Positions 6,670 through 15,275 of a DNA stretch of 64,000 bases are shown piece after piece; position 1 is the stretch's first letter; each line of letters starts with the position of its first letter. The stretch spans positions 372,001 to 436,000 of the forward strand of contig NZ_CANLGU010000001.1 of assembly GCF_947490405.1 (NCBI RefSeq). Direction: 5' to 3'. The notes beneath the pieces were generated by a model that saw only the letters and a list, made by a program, of their open reading frames with translations, was not told where the DNA came from and did not search any database. The position numbers and the translations under genes are program-made. The DNA is from an uncultured Algibacter sp. GTDB taxonomy: Bacteria > Bacteroidota > Bacteroidia > Flavobacteriales > Flavobacteriaceae.

Positions 6670-9013
6670 AGGCTTTATTCTTTCTATTTTTTTATCTGTA
6701 TTTTTTTTGAATGTTGCTTCCTTTAAAGCGCAAACCACTCAAAAAGAAAAGCAACCTCTTATTGCTATTTTAAAAATACTTTCTGAAAAATATGATGTTA
6801 GCTTTTCTTATGTTGATGCCATAATTAAGAATAAAGATGCTACGACTCCAGAGGTTAACTTATCATTAAATGAAGCTATAGAATTTCTTCGATTAGAAAC
6901 ACAATTAGATTTTGAACTTCTTGATAATGGTTTTATAGTTATAAAATTAAAGAAACAAGAGGCATCAAGTTTTAAAATACAAAACCTTGATGAAGTTGTT
7001 GTTACTAATTATTTAACCTCTGGTTTAACGAAACTCAATGACGGCTCTTTAACCATAAAACCTAAAACCTTTGGCATTTTACCTGGGCTTATTGAGCCTG
7101 ATATTTTACAAACCATACAAGCAATTCCTGGAGTTTTAAGCACAGATGAAACCGTTTCAAACATTAATATTAGAGGTGGTACTCATGATCAAAATTTATT
7201 GCTTTGGGATGGTATTAAAATGTACCAGTCTGGTCATTTTTTTGGCTTAATTTCAGCGTTTAACCCGTATACTACAAAACATGTTAATGTATATAAAAAT
7301 GGAACACGAGCTAAATATGGTGATGGTATTTCAAGTATTATTGATATGCATTTACCAGATGAAATAGATAATGAGTTTGAAGCAGGCTTAGGATTTAATT
7401 TAATTAATGCAGACGGTTATGTTAAAGTACCATTATCAAGAAATACCGAACTCCAATTATCTACACGTCGCTCTATAACAGACTTGATAAACACCTCAAC
7501 CTACGACCAGTATTTTAAACGTGTTTTTCAAGATTCAGACTTTACTAAAGCCAAAGAAAACAACAATACAGTATCGCAAAACGAAACGTTTTATTTTTAT
7601 GATATTGCTGCAAAATTTCTTTATGATATTTCTAAAAAAGATAAAGTAAGATTTCATTTTTTAAATGTGAACAACAATTTAAATTACGATGAGCAATCAA
7701 CAATCAACAACAGAAATGAAGCTCTAAACAGTAAATTATTACAACAAAATCTAGCACTAGGAGTAACCTATACCAGAGATTGGAATAAACACCTCGCTAC
7801 TACAGCACAGGTTTATGTTTCCCATTACGACTTAGATGCTACAAATTTTGATGTAATTAACGACCAGCGGTTAATTCAAGAAAACGAAGTTTATGATGGT
7901 TCTGCAAAATTTGATATTAATTACTTCAAAAACCAGTTAAAAATAAATAGCGGCTACCAGTTTACAGAGGTTGGTATTAGTAATTTAGAAGATGTTAACA
8001 ACCCTAATTTTAGGAGTTTTATTAGAAACGTTTTAAGATCTCACGCTATTTATGGAGAAACAGGGTTTCTTTCTAAGAATGCAAAATCCAAATTAACTTT
8101 AGGGGGGCGGTTAAATTATATTGAAAAATTCAATATGTTATTTGCCGAACCTCGATTAAGCTTTTCTCAGCGGTTTCTAAACCATTTTAGGTTTGAGGTT
8201 TTGGGCGAGTTTAAAAGTCAAACCACATCTCAAATTATCGATTTACAAAACGATTTTTTAGGCATTGAAAAACGCCGTTGGGTTTTATCTAACAACAACA
8301 AGGAAGTTATAAGGAATGATATTCAAACCATATACCCTATTCCAGTATTAAAAAGCAAACAACTTTCAGCAGGTATACATTACAACAAAAACAAGTTATT
8401 GATTAGTGCTGAAACCTATATAAAAAAAGTTAATGGTATAACTACACGCAGTCAAGGATTTCAAAACCAATATCAATTTAGAAACGAGGTTGGCAGCTAT
8501 GAAATTAAAGGTTTAGATGTTTTGCTTAATAAACAATTTAGCGATATTATTAGTAGCTGGATTTCATATTCGTACAGTAAAAATGAATATACATTCGATA
8601 ATTTAAATGATGGTAATCCCTTCCCAAATAATACTGACATTACTCATGCCATAACCTTTGCAGGAACCTATACAAATAAAAATATCAAATTTGCTGCTGG
8701 TTTAAATTGGCATTCGGGACTACCAAATACTGAACCTGATATTAACCAAAACCCTTCAAACAGCGATATTGAATATCAAGCACCAAATAGTAGCCGATTA
8801 AAAGAGTATTTAAGAATAGATTGCTCTGCAACATATGCTTTTAACATCTCAGATTCAGCAAAAGCTAGTATTGGTGCATCAGTATGGAATGTGCTAAATA
8901 AAAACAACATAATCAACACCTATTATGCTTTAAATGAAGATGATGAGATTGTACCAATTGAAAACAGATCATTAGGTATAACTCCAAATGTAAGTTTTAG
9001 AGTTAGTTTTTAA
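6662..9013 (+). CDS. TonB-dependent outer-membrane receptor with STN signalling domain
   Basis: 783 aa, starting with GTG at 6662 inside the end of fecR. The signal peptide ends near FKAQ. The STN domain (about residues 30-95, LSEKYDVSFSY to DNGFIVIKLKK) is the periplasmic piece that contacts FecR. Then come a TonB box (LDEVVVT), a plug domain (IQAIPGVLSTDETVSNINIR, with RGGTHDQNLLLWDGI) and the 22-stranded beta-barrel, ending in F (VSFRVSF). There is no carboxypeptidase-like SusC domain and no SusD partner, so this is a FecA-type signalling transporter. The ligand is unknown. T7 and T8 runs lie in the signal peptide coding region. Confidence 0.95.
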   Translation: MNKGFILSIFLSVFFLNVASFKAQTTQKEKQPLIAILKILSEKYDVSFSYVDAIIKNKDATTPEVNLSLNEAIEFLRLETQLDFELLDNGFIVIKLKKQEASSFKIQNLDEVVVTNYLTSGLTKLNDGSLTIKPKTFGILPGLIEPDILQTIQAIPGVLSTDETVSNINIRGGTHDQNLLLWDGIKMYQSGHFFGLISAFNPYTTKHVNVYKNGTRAKYGDGISSIIDMHLPDEIDNEFEAGLGFNLINADGYVKVPLSRNTELQLSTRRSITDLINTSTYDQYFKRVFQDSDFTKAKENNNTVSQNETFYFYDIAAKFLYDISKKDKVRFHFLNVNNNLNYDEQSTINNRNEALNSKLLQQNLALGVTYTRDWNKHLATTAQVYVSHYDLDATNFDVINDQRLIQENEVYDGSAKFDINYFKNQLKINSGYQFTEVGISNLEDVNNPNFRSFIRNVLRSHAIYGETGFLSKNAKSKLTLGGRLNYIEKFNMLFAEPRLSFSQRFLNHFRFEVLGEFKSQTTSQIIDLQNDFLGIEKRRWVLSNNNKEVIRNDIQTIYPIPVLKSKQLSAGIHYNKNKLLISAETYIKKVNGITTRSQGFQNQYQFRNEVGSYEIKGLDVLLNKQFSDIISSWISYSYSKNEYTFDNLNDGNPFPNNTDITHAITFAGTYTNKNIKFAAGLNWHSGLPNTEPDINQNPSNSDIEYQAPNSSRLKEYLRIDCSATYAFNISDSAKASIGASVWNVLNKNNIINTYYALNEDDEIVPIENRSLGITPNVSFRVSF

Positions 9014-9075
9014 AAAAACACCCTTTCAACCATTTAACTAACTGAATTTCAACGAATAATTAAAATTCCACATAC

Positions 9076-9117
9076 AACTAATTAAAATTTTGAGTAATTT
9101 TCAAAAAATAATTAGTT
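9076..9117 (+). promoter_or_regulatory. Hairpin ending 1 bp before the DUF1800 start codon
   Basis: AACTAATTA (9076-9084) pairs with TAATTAGTT (9109-9117), and inside it TTTTGA can pair with TCAAAA. The ATG of the next gene is at 9119. The structure could mask translation initiation or be a protein-binding dyad; it lacks the T tract expected of a terminator. Confidence 0.5.
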
Positions 9118-9118
9118 A

Positions 9119-10762
9119 ATGGCATCACTTAATCCACTTGGAGGTACTCTAGATTTGCGTAAAGCTAAACATCTACTTAGAAGATCTACCTTTAATTATA
9201 GCAAGGAGCAATTAGATATTTTTGTTGGTATTACAGCCACTGATGCTGTGAATAGTTTAACCACTGCATCAACCAATACGTTACCTGAACCCTATGACCC
9301 ACTACCTAATGAGGCACCAGACGGTTACTGGACTTCATCAACAGAACTTCCAAATTCTTTTGATGGACAAACACGAAAGCGTGCTATAGTTACGGCTTGG
9401 TGGTGGCATAATGCTATGAGTCAGATAAGTTTAAAACACAAACTATCGTTTTTTCTTCATACTTGCTTTACCGTTGGAAAAGATTCAGGAGTTGGAGCTG
9501 CAACTTATTTTTATGACCACATTAGACTATTAGACTATTATGCTCTTGGCAACATAAAAACATTAGCAAAAAAAATTACTTTAGATAATGGGATGCTAGA
9601 TTATCTGGACAATACCCAAAATAACGATAATAACCCTAATGAAAATTATGCACGAGAATACTTAGAATTATTTACAATACTTAAAGGTGAGCAAATTGGA
9701 GAAGGGAATTATACCAATTACACCGAATACGATATCCAACAAGCTGCAAAAGTGTTTTCTGGATTTAAAAAACGTGCAGATAGAAGTGATATCGATCCAG
9801 ACACAAACATTCCTACTGGTTACAACAATTACAATAGACACGATAAAACAAATAAAACCTTTAGTCCTGCCTTTGGCAGCCAAGTAATAAACGCTGCTAC
9901 TAATGCCGCTGATATGACTCGAGAACTTAACGATTTTGTAGATATGGTTTTTGCGCAGCAAGAAACTGCAAAAGCATATTGCAGAAAGTTATATCGCTAT
10001 TTTGTAAAAAGTGAATGGAATGATGCTGTTGAAACGGATATTATTACACCTCTATCTCAAATTTTAATTGATAACGATTTTGAAATTCTACCCGTGGTAA
10101 CTACGCTGCTGTCTAGCGAACATTTTTATGATGCAGATGATGCTGATGCTACTGATAATATAATCGGGAGTATTATAAAAAGTCCTCTGCAACAATTATC
10201 TGAAATATGCTCTATGTTTAGCGTAACATATCCAGATCCAACAACAGATGCATATAGATATTATAATAACTTCTTTTTAAGATTTATTCATAATACTTAT
10301 ACGAAAGCAGCTGGGATGGAATTATATAATCCTGATTCGGTTGCTGGTTATCCTGCTTATTACCAAGAACCCAATTTTGATAGAATTTGGTTTTCATCTA
10401 ATACTTTAATAGGTCGTTATAAACTTATAGAGAGTCTTATAATAGGAAGGAACACTATAATACCAAATGCGCAAATTTATGCTAAATTAGATACTGTTGC
10501 CTTTACTAATAATAAAATATCCAACCCTTCTAATCCTGTAATGCTAATTACTGAAATTTCAGACTTACTATACCCTGAATCAATTGATAGTAATAGAATT
10601 AACTATTTCAAAACATTTTTAGTTGATGAAGGATTCCCTAATTATTATTGGACGGATTTATGGAATCAATATATAAATGATAATGATGACACCTCTGTAA
10701 AAGTTAGATTAAATGCGCTTATTACTGCCATGGTTAATGCTGCAGAATTTCAATTAATGTAA
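9119..10762 (+). CDS. DUF1800 family protein
   Basis: 547 aa, the standard length for DUF1800. The N-terminus has the family motif KAKHLLRRSTF (about residues 15-25). Further hallmarks are TAWWWHNAM, the LSFFLHTCFTVG stretch, NYAREYLELFT and the KLYRYFV region. The biochemical role of DUF1800 is unknown; the gene is nearly always paired with a DUF1501 gene, as here (3-bp gap). No clear signal peptide is visible. It lies 105 bp after the TonB receptor with a hairpin in between, so co-transcription with the sigma/FecR/receptor genes is possible but not shown. Confidence 0.9.
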   Translation: MASLNPLGGTLDLRKAKHLLRRSTFNYSKEQLDIFVGITATDAVNSLTTASTNTLPEPYDPLPNEAPDGYWTSSTELPNSFDGQTRKRAIVTAWWWHNAMSQISLKHKLSFFLHTCFTVGKDSGVGAATYFYDHIRLLDYYALGNIKTLAKKITLDNGMLDYLDNTQNNDNNPNENYAREYLELFTILKGEQIGEGNYTNYTEYDIQQAAKVFSGFKKRADRSDIDPDTNIPTGYNNYNRHDKTNKTFSPAFGSQVINAATNAADMTRELNDFVDMVFAQQETAKAYCRKLYRYFVKSEWNDAVETDIITPLSQILIDNDFEILPVVTTLLSSEHFYDADDADATDNIIGSIIKSPLQQLSEICSMFSVTYPDPTTDAYRYYNNFFLRFIHNTYTKAAGMELYNPDSVAGYPAYYQEPNFDRIWFSSNTLIGRYKLIESLIIGRNTIIPNAQIYAKLDTVAFTNNKISNPSNPVMLITEISDLLYPESIDSNRINYFKTFLVDEGFPNYYWTDLWNQYINDNDDTSVKVRLNALITAMVNAAEFQLM

Positions 10763-10765
10763 ATT

Positions 10766-12400
10766 ATGAAAAGAAGAAATTTTATAAAGCTTTCGGCATC
10801 AGCTTCTGTTATCGGTTTAACACCCTTTGAATTACAAGCGGCTATAAAATCGTTTATGCCATATGTATCTTGCCCCGATATTTCTAATAGAAAATTAGTT
10901 TTAATAAATCTAGCAGGTGCTAATGATGGTTTAAATACAATTATCCCATTAAATCAGTACGATACTTATAGCAATTTAAGACCTACAATTAAAGTACCTG
11001 AGTCTGGAGCTAATCAATATATTTCTTTAGACGCAACACTCCCAGACAACCAACAAGTGGGTCTAAATCCAGCTTTAACTGGTTTTAAATCACTTTATGA
11101 CAAAGGTTGGTTACGTATACTTCAATCTGTTGGCTATCCTTCTCAAAACAAAAGTCATTTTAAATCTACCGATTTATATTTAACAGGGAATGATGGTAAC
11201 AGTCTATTGAACGGACCCGACACGGGTTGGATAGGGCGTTTTATGGAATTATACTACGCAGATTTAGTTGTTGAAACTTTTCCTTTAGCAGTGGAAATAG
11301 GCTCTAATAAAACCTCGCTTGGTTTTCATGGTGAGGAAGCACATGGCTTATCGTTAAATATTACAGGTCAAGACCCTTCTGGCTTTTACTCTATATTAAA
11401 TGGGCTAGGTGGCGCACCACCAACTAATATTCCAGATTCGGATTTTGGAAAACAATTAGAATATATAAACAATACAGATTCACTTTCAAACACCTATGCT
11501 GAATCTATCTCTAAAGCCTTTAATTCAGGTCAAAATGATGTGAGCTATCCAGATACTGATTTAGCAGACCAATTAAAAACAGTAGCGCGTTTAATTAGTG
11601 GCGATTTAGGGTCAAAAGTGTATATGGTTCGGATTTCTGGTTTTGATACACATAATTTGCAAGTACAAGGAGCAGGCGATCTTTTGGGAAGACATCACGA
11701 ATTATTAGCCGAATTATCTGGAGCTTTGAAGGCTTTTATGAATGATATTGACAACCAAAATATAGCTGATGATATTGTTGGTATTACCTTTTCTGAATTT
11801 GGAAGAAAAGCTAGAGAAAACGGGAGTTTCGGAACAGATCATGGAGAAATAGCTCCTATGTTTGTTTTTGGAAAACCAATAGCAGGAGGTGTTTCTGGAA
11901 TAAATCCAGATTTAACAGAAGCATCAGAGAGCAACAATTGGCAAATACAAACAGTACAATATGACTATAGACAAACCTTTGCAACATTGCTTCAAAACTT
12001 TTTAGGAGCAGACAATACGATTATAGATGCCACTTTTTTCAATCATACAATAAATGATAGTTTTTCAAACCTTAAATTAGATGATTTATTAAAAGCTGAA
12101 TTTAAACTAGATAACGAGTGTTTTGGTTCTGCCTTATCCACTAATACCGCAGAGGATGTTAAAAATTGGTTAGTTTATCCAAATCCTTTTAGAAATACTA
12201 TCAACATTTCTGGGATAGAAGATATAAGTTCTCTTAAATATAGAATTTATAATAGCTCTGGTGTTTTAATTATTAATAATAGTGGTGACATCTCTAATGG
12301 AAAATTAAGCTTAAATTTAAGACGTCTTCCAAACGGGATTTATTTAATTGAAATTTTAACTGGAGGTAAAAAAGAAATTCATAAAGTGATTAAAATTTAA
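10766..12400 (+). CDS. DUF1501 family exported protein with T9SS sorting domain
   Basis: 544 aa. The N-terminus MKRRNFIKLSASASVIG looks like a twin-arginine-type signal. The core (about residues 40-440) is DUF1501, a relative of the sulfatase/alkaline-phosphatase fold, with LVLINLAGANDGLNTI, SGFDTHNLQ and TFSEFGRKARENGSFGTDHG. The last 75 or so residues (VYPNPFRNTINISG to IYLIEILTGGKKEIHKVIKI in two pieces) are a type A T9SS C-terminal sorting domain, so the protein is expected at the cell surface or outside the cell. Substrate unknown. Confidence 0.93.
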   Translation: MKRRNFIKLSASASVIGLTPFELQAAIKSFMPYVSCPDISNRKLVLINLAGANDGLNTIIPLNQYDTYSNLRPTIKVPESGANQYISLDATLPDNQQVGLNPALTGFKSLYDKGWLRILQSVGYPSQNKSHFKSTDLYLTGNDGNSLLNGPDTGWIGRFMELYYADLVVETFPLAVEIGSNKTSLGFHGEEAHGLSLNITGQDPSGFYSILNGLGGAPPTNIPDSDFGKQLEYINNTDSLSNTYAESISKAFNSGQNDVSYPDTDLADQLKTVARLISGDLGSKVYMVRISGFDTHNLQVQGAGDLLGRHHELLAELSGALKAFMNDIDNQNIADDIVGITFSEFGRKARENGSFGTDHGEIAPMFVFGKPIAGGVSGINPDLTEASESNNWQIQTVQYDYRQTFATLLQNFLGADNTIIDATFFNHTINDSFSNLKLDDLLKAEFKLDNECFGSALSTNTAEDVKNWLVYPNPFRNTINISGIEDISSLKYRIYNSSGVLIINNSGDISNGKLSLNLRRLPNGIYLIEILTGGKKEIHKVIKI

Positions 12401-12401
12401 T

Positions 12402-12785
12402 ATGAATAGAAATATTTACAGAAAGATCAAACAACTTTTTGCTTTCTTAATATTGATGCTTAGTCTAGCATCTGTTTCTGGATTTACAAGTATTTCAATT
12501 AACTTAGAAAAACCTAAAACAGAGCTTGTTTCCTCCCAAAGAAGAAATGTTTCTGATGTTACTAAATACAAAAATATCCCTAGTAATCATCTAGCTATAA
12601 CTCATAGCAATTTTACTCATTTTAATTTCAAATTATTACTTAACACACATAAAATCAATACCTTAAATACTCTAAAATCTCAAAAAAGAGCTACAATACA
12701 ATTTCTAAAACCCCAGTTTTTAGAGCAAAACCTAATTGCTAAAATAAATACTGGAAACTACAAAGTCTACTTCATAAAGCAATAG
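12402..12785 (+). CDS. Small exported protein downstream of DUF1501
   Basis: 127 aa with no recognised family. The N-terminus has a positively charged stretch and a hydrophobic segment (about residues 12-30, LFAFLILMLSLASVSGF), so it is probably secreted or membrane-anchored. The rest is basic and serine/asparagine-rich. It starts 1 bp after the DUF1501 stop, so it very likely belongs to the same transcript. Its N-terminus resembles that of the 59-aa peptide at 12876. Confidence 0.7.
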   Translation: MNRNIYRKIKQLFAFLILMLSLASVSGFTSISINLEKPKTELVSSQRRNVSDVTKYKNIPSNHLAITHSNFTHFNFKLLLNTHKINTLNTLKSQKRATIQFLKPQFLEQNLIAKINTGNYKVYFIKQ

Positions 12786-12875
12786 TAATTCCTATTTGCT
12801 AGAAACTAGCAAAACAAACTACATGTTTAATTTTTTAACATCAATGCTATTGATGTTATAACACTAGTTATATTT

Positions 12876-13055
12876 ATGAAGACTCTTAAAAAAACATTAA
12901 GGCTTTTTGCTTTAGTAATAATGATAGCTTTAGCATCTATATTACCTGTACCCGTAACTTTTTACAGAAAAGATAATCTACCTAAGTTTAAAATTGAGCA
13001 AATTGATAAAAAGCGAGATGATAAAACTCAAGAAGACATAAAAGAGATTAATTAA
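12876..13055 (+). CDS. Small exported or membrane peptide
   Basis: 59 aa beginning MKTLKKTLRLFALVIMIALA, with one hydrophobic segment (about residues 9-29), then a short charged tail rich in K, D and E. No family recognised. The layout of lysines followed by LFA-LxxMxxLAS is like the preceding 127-aa protein, suggesting paralogues. It lies 90 bp downstream of that gene and ends 24 bp before the convergent argS stop. Confidence 0.55.
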   Translation: MKTLKKTLRLFALVIMIALASILPVPVTFYRKDNLPKFKIEQIDKKRDDKTQEDIKEIN

Positions 13056-13078
13056 AATTTAATAAAAACTCTATTAAC

Positions 13079-14857
13079 TTACATACGATCGGGAACCTGA
13101 ATACCTAATAACCCAAAACTATTTTTAATAGTATTTGCAACTACTTGAGATAATTGTACTCTAAATGCTTTTTCAGTATCGTTATCTGCTCCTAAAATAG
13201 ACACATTCTGGTAAAATGAATTGAATTCTTTAACCAAATCGTAGGTGTAATTAGCAATTAAAGCTGGACTATGGTTTTCAGCGGCATTTTGAATGACTTC
13301 TGTGAATAACTGTATCTGTTTGATTAATTCGCGCTCTTTATCATGAAGCGATAATGTTTTAATACTAGTATTAAAATTAATATCAGCTTTACGTAAAATA
13401 GATTGAATTCTAGCATAAGTATACTGAATAAACGGCCCCGTATTTCCTTGAAAGTCTATAGACTCCTTTGGATCAAATAAAATACGTTTCTTAGGATCAA
13501 CTTTTAATATATAATACTTTAAAGCACCTAAACCAATGGTTTTATAAAGTTCTTTTTTCTCTTCATTTGAATAACCATCGAGTTTACCTAACTCTTCTGA
13601 AATCTCTTCAGCAGTTTGTGCCATATCCAAAATCAAATCATCTGCATCAACAACAGTACCTTCTCTACTCTTCATCTTTCCGCTAGGTAAATCTACCATC
13701 CCGTAGCTTAAATGATATAGATTCTTAGCCCATTCAAAACCCAATTTTTTTAGAATCAAAAACAGGACTTGAAAATGATAATCTTGCTCATTTCCAACAG
13801 TATAAACCATACCTCCAACATCTGGAAAATCTTTTATACGTTGAATCGCTGTACCAATATCTTGAGTCATATAAACTGCAGTTCCATCGGCACGTTGTAC
13901 TATTTTTTTATCAAGCCCCTCATCGGTTAAATCACACCAAACCGAGCCATCACTTTCTTTGTAGAACACACCATTTTTCAAACCTTCACTAACAAACTCT
14001 TTTCCTAATAGGTAGGTCTTACTTTCATAGTAAAGTGTATCAAAATCAACACCTAAATTTTTGTATGTAATATCGAATCCATTGTAAACCCAACCGTTCA
14101 TTTTCTTCCACAATGCTACGGTTTCTTCATCTCCAGACTCCCATTTTCGCAACATATCCTGAGCCTCTAAAAGAATCGGAGCATTCTTTTTTGCTTCTTC
14201 TTCAGACTGACCAGAACCTATTAAATTTTGAATATCCTTTTTATACTCTTGATCAAACTTCACATAATAATTACCTACAAGTTTATCTCCTTTTAAACCT
14301 GTACTTTGTGGTGTTTCGTCATTCCCAAAGTGCTTCCAAGCTATCATACTTTTACAAATATGAATCCCTCTATCATTTATAATCTGAGTTTTATAAACTT
14401 TCTTTCCTGAAGCTTTCAAAATTTCAGCAACACTGTAGCCTAAAAGGTTGTTTCTAATATGCCCTAAATGCAATGGTTTATTAGTGTTAGGAGAGGAATA
14501 CTCAACCATAATAGCCTTTTCATCTGGTTTTGGTGATACAAAACCATATGTTTCATTATTTTTAATACCATCAAAAAAATCAAGATAATATAAATCGTTA
14601 ATTTCAATATTTAAAAACCCTTTTACAACATTAAATCCTTTAACATCCTCAGCATTTTCAACTAAATAATTCCCTATGCGTTCCCCTATTTGCACAGGAT
14701 TACCTTTTACATAACGCAACATTGGAAAAACCACCACAGTTATATCTCCTGAAAACTCTTTCCTTGTGGCTTGGAATTCAACAGTTTCTAATTCAATATT
14801 AAAATCAGATTTTACGGCTTGTTTTACGTAATTCTCTAAGGTTTCTTGAAGGTTCAT
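13079..14857 (-). CDS. argS: Arginyl-tRNA synthetase
   Basis: 592 aa from the ATG at 14857 (MNLQETLENYV); an upstream in-frame start is possible but lies in the leader. Class I synthetase that charges tRNA-Arg. The N-terminal additional domain spans about residues 1-110. The HIGH motif is HLGH (130-133) in SSPNTNKPLHLGHIRNNL, and the KMSKS-type loop is GKMKSREGTVVDADD. The C-terminal anticodon-binding helical domain ends LLGIQVPDRM. A CAAAGATA (TATCTTTG on the minus strand, 14884-14877) upstream fits the Bacteroidota -7 box, but no good -33 box is seen. Confidence 0.98.
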   Translation of the reverse strand: MNLQETLENYVKQAVKSDFNIELETVEFQATRKEFSGDITVVVFPMLRYVKGNPVQIGERIGNYLVENAEDVKGFNVVKGFLNIEINDLYYLDFFDGIKNNETYGFVSPKPDEKAIMVEYSSPNTNKPLHLGHIRNNLLGYSVAEILKASGKKVYKTQIINDRGIHICKSMIAWKHFGNDETPQSTGLKGDKLVGNYYVKFDQEYKKDIQNLIGSGQSEEEAKKNAPILLEAQDMLRKWESGDEETVALWKKMNGWVYNGFDITYKNLGVDFDTLYYESKTYLLGKEFVSEGLKNGVFYKESDGSVWCDLTDEGLDKKIVQRADGTAVYMTQDIGTAIQRIKDFPDVGGMVYTVGNEQDYHFQVLFLILKKLGFEWAKNLYHLSYGMVDLPSGKMKSREGTVVDADDLILDMAQTAEEISEELGKLDGYSNEEKKELYKTIGLGALKYYILKVDPKKRILFDPKESIDFQGNTGPFIQYTYARIQSILRKADINFNTSIKTLSLHDKERELIKQIQLFTEVIQNAAENHSPALIANYTYDLVKEFNSFYQNVSILGADNDTEKAFRVQLSQVVANTIKNSFGLLGIQVPDRM

Positions 14858-14952
14858 TTTACTGGTATTAAGGCTGCAAAGATAGAAAGTTTTTAATGTT
14901 ATTTCTAGCAATAACAAAAAAGCTAAGACACATTGATTCTATCAGTTAAAAA

Positions 14953-15079
14953 TTACCGAATACTATAAAAAAAAAGCGGATGCATTTCATCGGTAAAAGT
15001 GCTCTTTTTCTATGATTTTTACCGTTTGTCTATTCGTCGATTTTTAAGCTATTTTTCTGGTGTCCTTTCGTCTAATTTT
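14953..15079 (+). promoter_or_regulatory. Dyad and direct repeats upstream of the histidine kinase
   Basis: The 418-bp gap between the argS and kinase starts contains a 7-bp dyad TTACCGA (14953-14959)/TCGGTAA (14990-14996). A third TTACCG (15019-15024) continues into ACCGTTTGT, which fits the LytTR-type half-site WMCGTTNRK. Two imperfect direct repeats of the form GTC-WTTCGTC-ATTTTT start at 15028 and 15062, 34 bp apart. These look like regulator-binding sites for the kinase gene; the binding protein is unknown. Nothing else is evident in the gap. Confidence 0.4.
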
Positions 15080-15275
15080 TTGGTATTAAAACGCAGAAAT
15101 TAGATTTTAAATATCCTTTTTTCAACTTTTGCGTGGTAATGCTATTAATTCGAACTTTTTCGGATAAAAATTTTAACGCTAACAAATAATTACAGCTAAA
15201 AAGGTAATCTTATTTTCCCTCAAAATTTAAGACCCCTTTACATTGCCTGATTCTAGATGTGATTTAAATGTTATA

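Noticed and set aside
6701-6708. T8 run in the TonB receptor signal peptide as a phase-variable site
   Set aside because: Runs this short are common in this AT-rich genome; no further support.
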